From: Leishmania donovani | Taxonomy: Eukaryota; Euglenozoa; Kinetoplastea; Trypanosomatida; Trypanosomatidae | NCBI RefSeq assembly: GCF_000227135.1 | Contig: NC_018251.1 | Span: 161,989-225,988 of the forward strand | Reading direction: 5' to 3' | Length of the DNA stretch: 64,000 bases | Notes under the pieces: generated by a model | Databases searched by the model: none | Told to the model about the DNA's origin: nothing | What the model saw: the letters and a program-made list of their open reading frames with translations, nothing else | Position numbers and translations under genes: made by a program | Shown: positions 9,257-19,574 of the stretch, one piece after another | Position numbering within the stretch: the first letter of the stretch is position 1 | Layout: each line of letters begins with the position of its first letter

Positions 9257-9989
9257 CCGGAAGGGGCGGTGAGTGTGCGGATGACGGTATTTCCGCCGCT
9301 GTGCCGACATGGTCGGTGGGTAGGAGGGGCGGGGGCAGGGCAGATGTCGCCGCTGATGAGATTGTCTGTGTTTGGGGATTTAGTTTTTATTGCCTTTTTC
9401 GGCTCACTTTTGAGCGGGCCTGCACGCGCGGGGCTAATAAAACAAAGTCGCATAAGAATTCGTGCGTGCATGGCCGAGGCATGCCTGCGGACACAGACGC
9501 GCCCTCCAGTGTCGGAGGCGCAAGAGCATGGGCTATGCTGTGCTTGACGTACTGTAACATATAGATGCATACAGACTTGCGTATGCAAACAAAAACGAGA
9601 TGCAGAAAAATGGGGCATCGTTGAGGGGGGATCAGTCCACGGATCGCTTCGACTTTATTCCGCTTGCCTTTTACAACGACGACGCCAACCCTCCCCATCC
9701 CCCCCCCTCCACCGTCAGCGCAGGCAACCCGGCAGCTTCCTCGCTGGTGTGCCTCCATGGAATCTCACGCGGAGATACCTTCACGGCGTTGCGGTCTCGT
9801 CGTCCCCCCTCCCTCCTCGACAACGCTTGCATTGCAGGCTGTGCACGTGCCCACGTCGATATGGATGCAAGCTTCGACTTCACCCTTACTTTTTTTTTGG
9901 TTTGCCCTTCTGCTCTCGCACGGCACCACTCCTTCTCGCTCTCCCTCCCTGCACGTGTCCAGTGTGTGTGTGTGTCAAGAGCGTTCACC
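9257..9989. other. Spacer, no gene seen
   Basis: This is the 3'UTR of the TcdA-like gene and the leader of the next gene. An in-frame open stretch from 9600 extends the next ORF upstream, but its translation is low-quality and lies before the likely splice acceptor. A polypyrimidine tract at 9929-9950 and the AG at 9961-9962 precede the next ATG by about 28 nt. Confidence 0.7.
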
Positions 9990-11255
9990 ATGGGGGGTGA
10001 AGGTCGTCACCGTCTCTCTCCCGGCGACACGCGCAGTCGCGGCCAACGCGAGGCAGATCTCTTCGCCCATCGTCAGCCTTCCTCCGGCACGGGAGAGCAC
10101 AGCGTGTGGTGTGACCTCATCCTCGTGGAAGCGGGCTTCCGCCCGCTAGAGGCGAGGAATGTAGTGCTGGTGATCACCCGCAGCAAAGTCCTCCTCCGTG
10201 TGGTGGCGACAGGGTTCGCGTTGACAATTCACCTGCAGGACATCGTTCAAGTGCGTCACGTCGTGCCGGCTCGCGCTGTTGAGTTGCATGTGGAGGTGCC
10301 ATTGGCGGCATCGCCGGAGGAACACAACCACCCCGGGCCGGAGAGGTGGTGTACGGTGGCAAAGAACCGTCTTTACCGCGTTTATCCAAAGGAATGCGGT
10401 CGTTACAGTACCAGCGCGTGCGCGCAGCTGTTCCAGCTCATCACCTCCCTCCTCCCGGCGCATGTGCAGCAGGCGTCGGAGGAGAGCCACCTGGACGATG
10501 CCGTTGCTTGGTACGAGCGGGTAGATGCGTGCTCGATGCTGCCATATCATCTGTCTGAGGAGGTGGGGCTGCGTGAGCTGGATAGCATATCTTACTCGCT
10601 GCCTCACCTCTCTTCCTCTGCGAGCGTGGCGAGGTTGGCGGCCTTCCACGCGGAAGCTCGGCAGCACCCGCCGACCCGGCGACAAGCACGATCGGCGCTC
10701 TCCCTCGGAAGCTCCTGTAGAGGTTTCCGGGCACCTTCAGACTTTTTTGATGACGCAGACATGGCCATGGCGCCCCACTTGCGTCAAATCTACGTAGTGC
10801 CGTCGCCGAGCTTCTGGCGACTCCCCAAGGCGTCGTCGCCATCGACGCCATCGCATCTTCTCTCGCATGAGAGATGGACCCCGCCTCGCCTGCGCCACGA
10901 CGTCTCTGCTGAGGCGGCCTCCCAATCTGCATCCTCCTCGACTTCGACAATGCAGCGGCAGCACGCCTTAAGACGCACACCGGAGTCGCCCGGCACATTT
11001 TTCGCTACGACCGCTCCTGCGTCGAGACATCAGTTGCATCAAAGTGAAAAAAGAAATCAGCAGTCCGCGCGCAGCTCGCCGGCCGTGGGCGTCGGCATGA
11101 GCAGGCGAGAGCCGTCGCTCACGGCAGGCATGCCCGGCCTGCGCCCCCTCACCGCACGAGCCCCGCCATTTCTATCGTACTCGTCGGCACGGTTCTCTTG
11201 GCGTGGCGCTCAGCGGCCTGCGAACCTCGAGTACGGCCCCACCACATCCGGTTGA
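9990..11255 (+). CDS. Conserved-looking hypothetical protein, possible PH-like N-terminal domain
   Basis: This 421-aa protein uses the ATG at 9990 because a polypyrimidine tract and AG at 9961-9962 lie just upstream. The open frame before that reads poor sequence. Residues about 30-155 alternate short hydrophobic strands (NVVLVITRSKVLLRVV, FALTIHLQDIVQVRHV, RWCTVAKNRLYRVYP) and end in a helix (ACAQLFQLITSLLPAHV). That layout suggests a PH-like barrel, but I see no diagnostic motif. The rest is Ser/Pro/Ala/Arg-rich and probably disordered. No catalytic residues, signal peptide or membrane span are apparent. Function unknown; the domain idea is inference from pattern only. Confidence 0.7.
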   Translation: MGGEGRHRLSPGDTRSRGQREADLFAHRQPSSGTGEHSVWCDLILVEAGFRPLEARNVVLVITRSKVLLRVVATGFALTIHLQDIVQVRHVVPARAVELHVEVPLAASPEEHNHPGPERWCTVAKNRLYRVYPKECGRYSTSACAQLFQLITSLLPAHVQQASEESHLDDAVAWYERVDACSMLPYHLSEEVGLRELDSISYSLPHLSSSASVARLAAFHAEARQHPPTRRQARSALSLGSSCRGFRAPSDFFDDADMAMAPHLRQIYVVPSPSFWRLPKASSPSTPSHLLSHERWTPPRLRHDVSAEAASQSASSSTSTMQRQHALRRTPESPGTFFATTAPASRHQLHQSEKRNQQSARSSPAVGVGMSRREPSLTAGMPGLRPLTARAPPFLSYSSARFSWRGAQRPANLEYGPTTSG

Positions 11256-12376
11256 AAGAATCAGGGGTCAGGCAGCACCACACCAGCCTCGGCCAGCCGT
11301 CCGCGCCTCCGCCGTGCTTGGCACGCTGGTGCTGATGGAGAGTGCAAGAAAGAGAAAGGGGGAGTGGGTCGCATGAGACAGCGGCAGCGAGCCCTGTAAG
11401 CCTGGTATTGGGGGAGCGTTGAAAGCACGGTCGAAGCAATCTGGCACTGTGAGCGCTCCCTCTCGTCTAGGCATCGCACCATCTGTCGCGCATATATCGA
11501 TAGTTTAGGCTCATCTCGTTCTCTCATCTTGGCGCTTAGGCTCAAGCAGAACACGAGCGCATACGGCCCATATTGTGGCGTGCACCACTATCCCTTCCTA
11601 CCTCCTTCCCCTGTGCGGGGATGGATCGCGATGGTCGCCGTCTTTTGCTTCGCATCGGTGCACCTTTTTTTTTCGTCGTCGTCGCATATACCTTCTGACG
11701 TAGAGTGCACACACACACACAAGGAGCGGAAATGTCCAAGGAAAAGGTCGTACGCCACACCTCGTCTCCTGCTTCCGCGCCCACCTTAATGTGCGACAGC
11801 GAAAGGCGTCACTTGATGGTCTCTCAGCCGTCTTCTCACCCCTCGCACAAGCGCCTCCATCGAGAGCCCCGATGACTTAGCGAGAGAAGTCTGCTGTGCG
11901 AAAGAGGGGGCAGGAAAGGGTGTGCCTCGTGCCTGCCTGCATCCACCCCTCGTCCCCTCCCCCGCTCTATGATGTTTGGCTTTGCCGCCTGACTTTCTTC
12001 TTCGCCGATCCCCACCTCTTCACCTCATCCCCCTTTCCCTGGGTCTTGCATCCGCGCACACGCCAAAACGCACACGCGCACATGCACCTACACGCAGTAG
12101 GTTTTTCGTATAGTCGTTTGACTGCTACCTCCATCGCCCCCTCCCTCCGCCCCGCTTGCTTCCGCTCCGTGCCTTGCGTGTCTGCTGATCGCTCACGCGC
12201 TCGCGCTTTCTCGCTCTTTGTTCACGTCATCTATTTATCTTTCTATCATTCCGTTTCCCCCCGGCCGTCCTCCTCTCCCTCTTTCCCCGCGCACGCGTCT
12301 CACGTGGCGTGTGAGTGCCCACCTCCCCCGCACACGCGCACACACACACGCCCTAAGGCCACGGCAATCCTATTAC

Positions 12377-12442
12377 ATATATATATATATATACGTGCAC
12401 ACGCACGCACAAGGCACTGGATATACATATATATATATATAT
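12377..12442. repeat. Paired AT microsatellites
   Basis: Alternating AT runs at 12377-12393 and 12421-12442 are separated by a short GC-rich stretch with CACGCACGCAC. They stand out in an otherwise GC- and pyrimidine-rich region. Confidence 0.9.
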
Positions 12443-13095
12443 CTTCCGCTCCTCCGCGCTGTTGTTTGTTGTCAGGTATTCTTTGACCACCGCCGCTGCC
12501 GCCCGCTCTCGCACTCGACTGTCGCTATTTCTTTTTTCTTGTTCTCTATTTGCCGGCTCTCCCTCCTTCCATCCCTCCCCTCCCCCAACCCGTCCAGGTG
12601 CGGCGGCGACAGCAGCAGCAACAGCGCTCCTCTCCCCACTTCCCCCCTTCGCCTCTGTCTCCGGTCCTTCTTCGCCCTTTCGCACCTACGAATACATTCA
12701 TCGCTCGCGCTTCTCAATAAAGCCGCTTGGCGCTCTCTGTGCCTGTGTGTGTTCGTGCTCGCTGCCGTCCCTCTCCCTTACTGTTGCTCCCATCTTCTCT
12801 CACTTAAGCTCTGTAAGAGAGGCAGGGCCCGCCACACACACAGGCACACGTACATACTCACCGTTCAGGCCTGCATAAGCAAAAAAGGGTGTCGTCGTAT
12901 TGGCGACAGACGGCGCGAAGGCGAGGTTGAAAGACGCAACAGGCAGCATTCGTTCTGCTTGTTGTGTCGCATTTCTAGTCTTTTGATACGTTTCTCTCGC
13001 TTTCTCTCTTTTGCCGGCCGCGAGCCATCGACGACGCGTACTAAAGCGAGTGCGAGCGTGTGCGACAACATAACCGCCCTCCCCACCCACCCACA

Positions 13096-13115
13096 GACAC
13101 ACACACACACACACA
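13096..13115. repeat. CA microsatellite
   Basis: About nine CA units within the simple-sequence spacer. Similar short TG or CA runs occur near 13838, 14460, 15219, 20956, 35770, 36079, 36338, 37899, 44554, 46417, 46877 and 49085, always in non-coding DNA. Confidence 0.85.
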
Positions 13116-15911
13116 TACTACCCCACCCCACACTTTCACGCAAACTCAAACCTATTATCCGCAACTTCTCTTTTTCTGTGTTTTTTTTTCTTGTCGTTGC
13201 GACTTCTCCTCACTTGCTCCCCTCCTCAAAGGCACCCTCGCCTTCGAGAACGCACAGCACGCGCCGCTTCATCTGTGAATGAAGGAGGACGGAGGGACTG
13301 TGCCTTCTCTTTCTCTGCGTGTCCGCGTAAAAGGGGTATCATCGTCGTCGAAGCAGAGGAGCGGCGAAACAGAGCGGGAACGAGAGCACCTCGAGCAGAG
13401 GCGCTTGTGCGCGGACAGAGAGACAGTACATACACGTGCGTGATCGGAGGTCTGGCCGCCTGGTGGTGATACGACGTTATTCGCATCTCTTTTTAGTCTG
13501 TGGGCAGCGCTTTTTCTCTCTTGTCTGCGCACGGCGACCGCGACGACAGGCGACGCTCCGCCGCATTTCGGCTCGTCCGATTTCTCTATTTTGAGCCGTC
13601 GACTTTGTTTTCGCTGTCGTGCGCTGCTGTAAAGAAACACAAACACAAGCCGTTGTAGCGAGCCCCCACCTACCCTGCCACGCTTTCTACACGAACGCGT
13701 CCGCCCGGCCTGCACCCACGCTCACACGCACTTCATTGATTTCGCTCTCTATCCCTCTCTCCCCTTACCTTTTTTTTCTTTTGAGCCCGCCGCCTATTTC
13801 TGTTATTCAAGCGTCTGTCTGCGTCCCGCCGTCTGCGTGTGTGTGTGTGTGTGTGCAAGCGTCTCTCTCTTTTCCGCTTTTCTCCGCCTGCCGGTCTACC
13901 TGACTAACACAAGCCCGCCTTATCCATGCGCAAGCGCGAGTGATCTGGTGCGTGCGTGTGTGTGTCTTTGTGTGGGTTTCTCCTGTGTAGGCGGCGTTGC
14001 TCATCTCTATCTATATATGTATGCTCGTCCTCTCGCCCCCGTGCCCACCTCCGTGAATTAGTCTCCTTACTGTGGCCTCATCGTGCTTCTGCGCTTCCTC
14101 CTTTGTTCGCCCTTTTGTTGTTGTTTCGGCGACCTCTTCAGCCTCCGCCCCCCCCCCACTCCGCCCACCACTCGCACGAAAGGGGAACCTCGACACGTCG
14201 TCGTCGTTTTTCTTTGCTGTTTCCGTGACTGTGTGTGTGTGCATTCGTCATCGTTGTGGTTGCGCTTGTTCTTCTCGCAGTCCTCCTTCGACGTTGCTCT
14301 CAGCCCCACCCACCCACACACACTTCATTCAGGAGCACCATCACGACGACTATCACAACTATCACCACCCCTGAACGCGGCGGCTTCTCTCTTTTCTTAT
14401 TTACCTTTGCATCTGGAGTTGCTTTTTTTTTGTATGGTTTTGCCTATTGCGTGCGTGCGTGTGTGTGTGTGTGCTTTTCGTTTTTTTTTTTCGTCTCGCC
14501 TCAGCGCCAGCAACACGAAGGAGAGCGAGAGAGAGAGAGGGCGAGCGCAACACGACACGCCGAAGACGAAGAGAACTTACAGAAAGGGCGTATCTGCTAC
14601 ACAGCCTAAAGTGCGGATTTCAGTGTGGCAACAGCAAAGAGCTGCCGGCGCTCACACACGCATTCACACAGACAGGCAGACAGAAGTGGAAGAGAGCTGC
14701 AGAACAACGTGCGAAGGGGAAAACGGAAGAAAACACGAAGATTTACCTCCTCTCTCTCTGGCACTCCTACTCCGCTGTAGCGCCGCAACCCCTTCTGTGC
14801 GACGACTGCTTCAAGCGTTTTTTTTTTTTGGTAATTTTCTGTGGATGTTTTTGGTGGCCTCTTCTAAGCTCTGTAGTCGCTGGAAGCAGGTGTGGTGACC
14901 GGGGATCACGCAAGCGCGGGGAAGAAGGAAATAGAACACGACATTGCCCTTTTCTTCGCTTTCGCACAGTATTTCTTGCGTGTACCCCCTTGATTAACTT
15001 TCGTGGGCTTCTCTGTGTGGCTGCGTGCTCAGGTAGTTGTCCCTCTCCCTTACCCTCCAACACACACACGCGCACACCTGCTGCTGATGCTGCTGCTGCT
15101 GCCCTCCCCCTTCATCTATATAGTCTAGTGTAGATCAGCTGATCTCCTACCCTCTCCTCTCGGCAGCCAGCCTCACACACGTGCAAAGTCACGCGTCGAC
15201 GCCATTCCTTCTATCGTTGTGTGTGTGTGTGTGTGTGTACTTGGCGTGCATCTGTTTAGGTATTTCTCTCCTTAGCTCCCTTATCTCGCATCTTTCTCGT
15301 GCGTTTTTGTTTGTTAATCGCTCATCGCCCACCGCCATCCGAAACGCGCGCCCCTCCGTCTCCGTCTCCTTCCCGGTGGTTGGTTTGCCTGCTTTGCTGT
15401 GTGCGCTCGGCTTTGCCTCTTTTCTATCTCGTGTCCATCGAGCTCTTCCTATATCACTTTCCCCCTATTACGCCGGCGATTGCCTTGGCCTTGTGTATGT
15501 GTGTACGTCGCTGTGGCACAGTGGGTATTGTCGTTGTCGTGTCTCTTTTTTTTTTTATCGCCGCACGTTGTGTGGTGCGCCCGACTCTCTCTCTTGCATC
15601 GTGTGAAGCGATTCCCCCCCCCCCCCAAGTACTCGTGCAACGAAGCGGTGTATATTATTATCGTAGCGGTGCTAGTTGTCGGCTCTGCTGCTGCTGCCGC
15701 CGCCGTGTCTTGGTGGTGTCTTTCCTTCTTTTTGAGCGCGCAGCTCCCTGCTAGAACTATTATCATTACTTTCATCACGATTTTTATTGTCATTGCTGTC
15801 GTCGACTTCTGCATCGTCGTTGTCATCCAGGGACGAGGGTGGAGTCCCCTTTTTGGCTCTACTCGGGACTGGACTCCCTGCCACACACGCACACACACAT
15901 CCCTCAAACAC

Positions 15912-15959
15912 CAGCCCCCTCCCCTCCATACCCTTCTGCTTCCTCTCACCTTGGGCTAG
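15912..15959 (+). promoter_or_regulatory. Candidate trans-splice acceptor for the kelch gene
   Basis: A C/T-rich tract is followed by its first AG at 15958-15959, giving a 24-nt leader before the ATG at 15984. Confidence 0.55.
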
Positions 15960-15983
15960 TGCGTATGGTGCATTCCTGGAGCA

Positions 15984-18900
15984 ATGGATGATATCCCTGT
16001 TGAATGCACGTCTTCGATTGCGGCAGCGTCCATCGGCACTCTTGGCACCTCGCCGCCCATGATCTGGGCTGCAGGGAACTCTGCGCCGAGAAGACATGGG
16101 AGCCCCAGCAGTAGTTGCACCATGGCGAAGCAGCAACGGATGCTCTCCCTCCCCTCCTCTCGTAGAGAAGAGTCCTACCAGCGATCAGAAAGTACAACGC
16201 ACGCCAGCAGCACAGCCGTGACGGCAACGGCCACGACCACATCCGCGTTTACTTTGTCCAGCCCCCTCTGCGATATGGGCGTGACGCAGGGGTGCCGACA
16301 GTACATCAGCAATGAGTGCAAGGAAGAGAAGCGACAGTACTTTCTTCAGCAGCAGTGCCCGCAGCGCATGTCGTGGGTGCGCATCTGCGGCAGCGGATTG
16401 TCAGCGATGGCGTCGTTCGATGAGTCTGCAGTCAACTCCCTGCGTGCCTCGCGCTCGCTCTTGAATGTGATCGCGGCGTCGAGCGGCAGCTGGGAGGATC
16501 CTCGTGACTCACTCGCCTCCACCGGACATGGCGGCGCTGGTCAGAGCACCAGTGGCAGTGACAGCACCGTCCCGCCGCAGGATGCCAGCCTCAGCAGCAG
16601 TGGCAACAGCGTGGGCATGGACAGCGAGGTTGTCCTGCAGCCCCCGGCGCGCTTCGGCCACACCGCCGTCCTTTACAAAGACTCCCAGATTCTCATCTTC
16701 GGCGGCAAGTCGAGCGAGGAGCACTACTTCAACGATGTCTACCAATACGACGCGTCGGCGCGGCGCTGGAGCTGCCTACAGGAAGAGTGCATCGACGAGG
16801 TCGCGGCGGCGGCGGTGGGCGCCAGCGAGCAGGGAAGCGCCAGTCCGTCGTACGCGTCCGCGCCGCCTGCGTCGCCGTCCTTCTCCTCCCCGACCGCGTC
16901 CCCTCTGGCGTCGATGCGATGGGTCGAAGCAGCAATAGTGGCGGTACCTCTTGCCGAAGCGGCAGCGACAGATGCGCCTTCACCCCACTACAGCGGCTCT
17001 GCCAACAACAGCGGCAGCGAGGAGAGCAGCGCCACCCGGCGCTGCGCGGCCAGCGCGGGCAGCCGCCACGGCAGTACTTCCAGACAGTGCAACTCCCTCT
17101 CGGAGGCGGGGGTGAGACGGCGTCGGCGTCCCGCCGGACGAGTCGGCCACGCCGCTGCGCTGTACCAGGATACGATGTACATCCTCAGTGGGGAGCAGCT
17201 GGGACGCTACTTTGATGACTTGTGGGCGCTGGACATTCCTAGCCTGACCTGGAACAAGGAGTGCGGACTGCCCTTCTCGCCGCGCAAGGGGCACACGATG
17301 CACCTGCTCCCCGCCGACTTCACCGCCACCCGCGCCCGCCAAGACATGCTGGTCGTGTTCGGCGGCCTCGTGAAGGCGTCGCGTGTGCGGCCGCGCCCTG
17401 CTGACCCGGAGCTGCCCACGCGCAACCAAGGCGACACGGACTTCGCCTGCGCACCGACGAACGCGGTGCTGCTCTACTACCCGACGCAGCGGCGATGGTG
17501 TCAGCTGAAGACGTGCGGCGAGCAACCCTCCGCGCGCTTTTACCACGTCTCCCAGCTCGTCACCGGAACGGCGCTCCTGCTCGTGTTCGGCGGGCGCTCC
17601 GCCACTCCGGCGCAGACGGGTGACGGCACTGCTGCTGCCACTGAAGGTGCGTTTCTTAACGATCTGCACATCCTCGACGTGTCTACAGGGTTTTGGCGCC
17701 ACATCCGAGATGTCACCGGCGATATCCCGTCGCCGCGCATGTGCGCCGCGAGTGTTTTCGTGAACGAAACGTTTGGCGTGTTTGCCGGCGGCGGCGACAC
17801 GTACTGCGAGGATGCCTTTGAGTTTTCCCTGCAGAGCCGTCGGTGGCGGCGCCTGAAGCCGAACAACCAGCCGGCCTGCTCGCGCCCTACCGTCACCTAC
17901 ACGAAGGACCGCCTCGTCTTCTTTGGCGGTTTCGCACCACGGACTGGCGTCATGAGCTGCACGATGGAACTCTGCCTTTCCCCGCTGTCGCTCAAGAGCC
18001 AGTGCCTGCTGTGGTGGAGTCGATGCGCCTTCGAGAAGCACATCCGCTCCTGCACGAAGAGCCGCGCGGCGGAGATGGAGGATAAGGTGACTGTGGCAGC
18101 CGCGATGGAGCGCAACGGGAGCGGCTGGTGCACCGGCTGTGGTGGGCAAGTGACGCTGCAGTGCAGCCCTGCTGCGACAGCTCACAGCAGCCCCATCGCG
18201 ACACCGCGATCGTGGGGCGTCAGCCGTGGGTTCCGCCGCCCAGCTCCGCTGCGCGTGCCAAGCTTTGACCAAAGCGGCACGGTATCAGCGGCAGCCCCGG
18301 CATGGGGTGGAGGGCCGCCAGCGGCACAGTCGTCCGCCCGGGGCGCTCTAACGCTGTCCCCGACACCGTCGTACTCGCCGTCATCGCCGGCTGTCTTCTC
18401 GCCTCTCGCAGGTGGCCCGAAGTTGACGCCGTCGTGGCAAGACGCAGCCGGCAGCAACACGAACCTCACAGGCGGCGGCACAGTCCATGCGTCGGGCTGT
18501 GGTGGAACGGCGACGGTGCTCTGCTCGCCCGCCTCCGTTGCACCGCCGGCACAAAACCTTTTTCCCTCTCGCCCCGGCACGGTGATGAGCTCGTCGTGCA
18601 GCCCCAGTCAGGCTGGGAGCCCGGCGACCGTTTCCGCTGCCGCCTCAACCTCACAGGCGCATCTCTGGCCTAACATGGCCCTTGGCAGCGTCGTGTGTGG
18701 CGGCGGAGGCGGCAGCAGCAGCAACACCGGCAGCGCTATAGCGCACCCCCGCGGCAACGCTGCAGTCGCGATGGCGGACGCAGACGTGATGACGGGAGCC
18801 GCCGACGGCACGCGATGGTGCTCCGCCCCGTCCCCCGCCGTCCCCCTCTCTCACTCGATGGCAACCGCATTGTTTTGCTCTGCGCCTTCACCTTCCCATA

Positions 18901-19574
18901 CGGCAGCCCCGGGCAGGTCGTCGCTTCCGCCGCCCGTGACCGCCACGGCGGAGCAGCCCGCGTCGGCGTGCTTCATCGCTAACTGCGCTCGCCACCTCGG
19001 CGGCTACGTAGCGGCATCCTTTCCCCGCCTCACCAGGTGCAGCTCAAATCAAGCGCCTCCGCCAGCCCACGCCGGAGGGCCCTCACCAGCAGCGGCGGTC
19101 GTGAGCAGCGGACGCAGGGGTGGCAGTGGAAGCTGGTGTTTCTCTCTGCATATGCGGTCACCGGCCAGTCCGTTGCAAGGGCGCGCGATGCGCGTGGATG
19201 CTACGCTTCCTGGTCCCTCGCCGTCCCCACAGCCAGCGTACGACTCCGGCGCTGGAGTCGTCGGGTACCGGCAGTCTTCGCCGTTCGTGCGCCGCTCCAA
19301 CAGTATCCCCAACGGCGGCGGTTCCGCCTTCGTCATCCCTCAGCAGCAGCTGCACACGTCGACGCAGCTCGCCGAATCCACCTCTAGCCGCGCCTCCTCG
19401 GCTCACAGCACGCGCTCGGCATCGACGATGTCGGCTGCCCATCTTCCGAATACCTACGCGAAGCATACGATCCAAAGGCTGGAGGGGATGACCGGGCCAT
19501 ACCTACTCCAGGCCCTGGCAGCCAGGTTGAAGCGGCATGAGGCGGAGGCGAGCACGGACAAGCGGTCACTTTAG
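15984..19574 (+). CDS. Kelch-repeat protein with long disordered tail
   Basis: A 1196-aa protein. Residues 1-215 are Ser/Thr-rich. Six kelch-type blades follow between about 219 and 690. Each has the pattern R-x-GH or R-x-x-H, a hydrophobic strand, GG, then Y/L and W: ARFGHTAVLYKDSQILIFGG, GRVGHAAALYQDTMYILSGE, RKGHTMHLL with MLVVFGG, ARFYHVSQL with LLLVFGG, PRMCAASVF with GVFAGGG, and RPTVTYTKDRLVFFGG. Insertions separate some blades. Six blades suit a beta-propeller used for protein binding. Residues 700-1196 are rich in Ser, Ala, Pro and Gly with no recognised domain and end in a basic helix. No BTB, F-box or phosphatase partner domain is visible, so the binding partner cannot be guessed. 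The start is the ATG 24 nt after the predicted splice acceptor. Confidence 0.85.
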   Translation: MDDIPVECTSSIAAASIGTLGTSPPMIWAAGNSAPRRHGSPSSSCTMAKQQRMLSLPSSRREESYQRSESTTHASSTAVTATATTTSAFTLSSPLCDMGVTQGCRQYISNECKEEKRQYFLQQQCPQRMSWVRICGSGLSAMASFDESAVNSLRASRSLLNVIAASSGSWEDPRDSLASTGHGGAGQSTSGSDSTVPPQDASLSSSGNSVGMDSEVVLQPPARFGHTAVLYKDSQILIFGGKSSEEHYFNDVYQYDASARRWSCLQEECIDEVAAAAVGASEQGSASPSYASAPPASPSFSSPTASPLASMRWVEAAIVAVPLAEAAATDAPSPHYSGSANNSGSEESSATRRCAASAGSRHGSTSRQCNSLSEAGVRRRRRPAGRVGHAAALYQDTMYILSGEQLGRYFDDLWALDIPSLTWNKECGLPFSPRKGHTMHLLPADFTATRARQDMLVVFGGLVKASRVRPRPADPELPTRNQGDTDFACAPTNAVLLYYPTQRRWCQLKTCGEQPSARFYHVSQLVTGTALLLVFGGRSATPAQTGDGTAAATEGAFLNDLHILDVSTGFWRHIRDVTGDIPSPRMCAASVFVNETFGVFAGGGDTYCEDAFEFSLQSRRWRRLKPNNQPACSRPTVTYTKDRLVFFGGFAPRTGVMSCTMELCLSPLSLKSQCLLWWSRCAFEKHIRSCTKSRAAEMEDKVTVAAAMERNGSGWCTGCGGQVTLQCSPAATAHSSPIATPRSWGVSRGFRRPAPLRVPSFDQSGTVSAAAPAWGGGPPAAQSSARGALTLSPTPSYSPSSPAVFSPLAGGPKLTPSWQDAAGSNTNLTGGGTVHASGCGGTATVLCSPASVAPPAQNLFPSRPGTVMSSSCSPSQAGSPATVSAAASTSQAHLWPNMALGSVVCGGGGGSSSNTGSAIAHPRGNAAVAMADADVMTGAADGTRWCSAPSPAVPLSHSMATALFCSAPSPSHTAAPGRSSLPPPVTATAEQPASACFIANCARHLGGYVAASFPRLTRCSSNQAPPPAHAGGPSPAAAVVSSGRRGGSGSWCFSLHMRSPASPLQGRAMRVDATLPGPSPSPQPAYDSGAGVVGYRQSSPFVRRSNSIPNGGGSAFVIPQQQLHTSTQLAESTSSRASSAHSTRSASTMSAAHLPNTYAKHTIQRLEGMTGPYLLQALAARLKRHEAEASTDKRSL

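Larger units (their letters stand above)
11256..15983. other. 4.7-kb simple-sequence spacer, no gene seen
   Basis: This stretch is dominated by pyrimidine tracts, TG/CA and AT microsatellites, and T and C homopolymers (13 C at 15614-15626). Long open frames here, up to 354 codons at 12218-13282, are low-complexity Ser/Leu/Phe/Arg translations of CT- and CA-rich DNA with no domain. A good acceptor (tract 15912-15945, AG 15958-15959) sits 24 nt before the kelch gene. Most of the region is therefore probably 3'UTR of the preceding gene or untranslated intergenic RNA. Confidence 0.7.

Noticed and set aside
9600..9989. Upstream extension of the 421-aa protein
   Set aside because: The stretch reads low-quality sequence and includes the pyrimidine tract and AG likely used for splicing at 9961-9962.
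12218..13282. 354-codon open frame in the long spacer
   Set aside because: The translation is Ser/Leu/Pro/Arg low complexity from CT- and CA-rich DNA, has no domain and overlaps other equally long frames.
14083..14898. 271-codon open frame in the same spacer
   Set aside because: Same low-complexity character, with T and TG runs translated as Phe, Val and Cys.
16980..18272. 430-codon open frame on the minus strand
   Set aside because: It lies entirely within the kelch gene and is a shadow of its GC-biased third positions.
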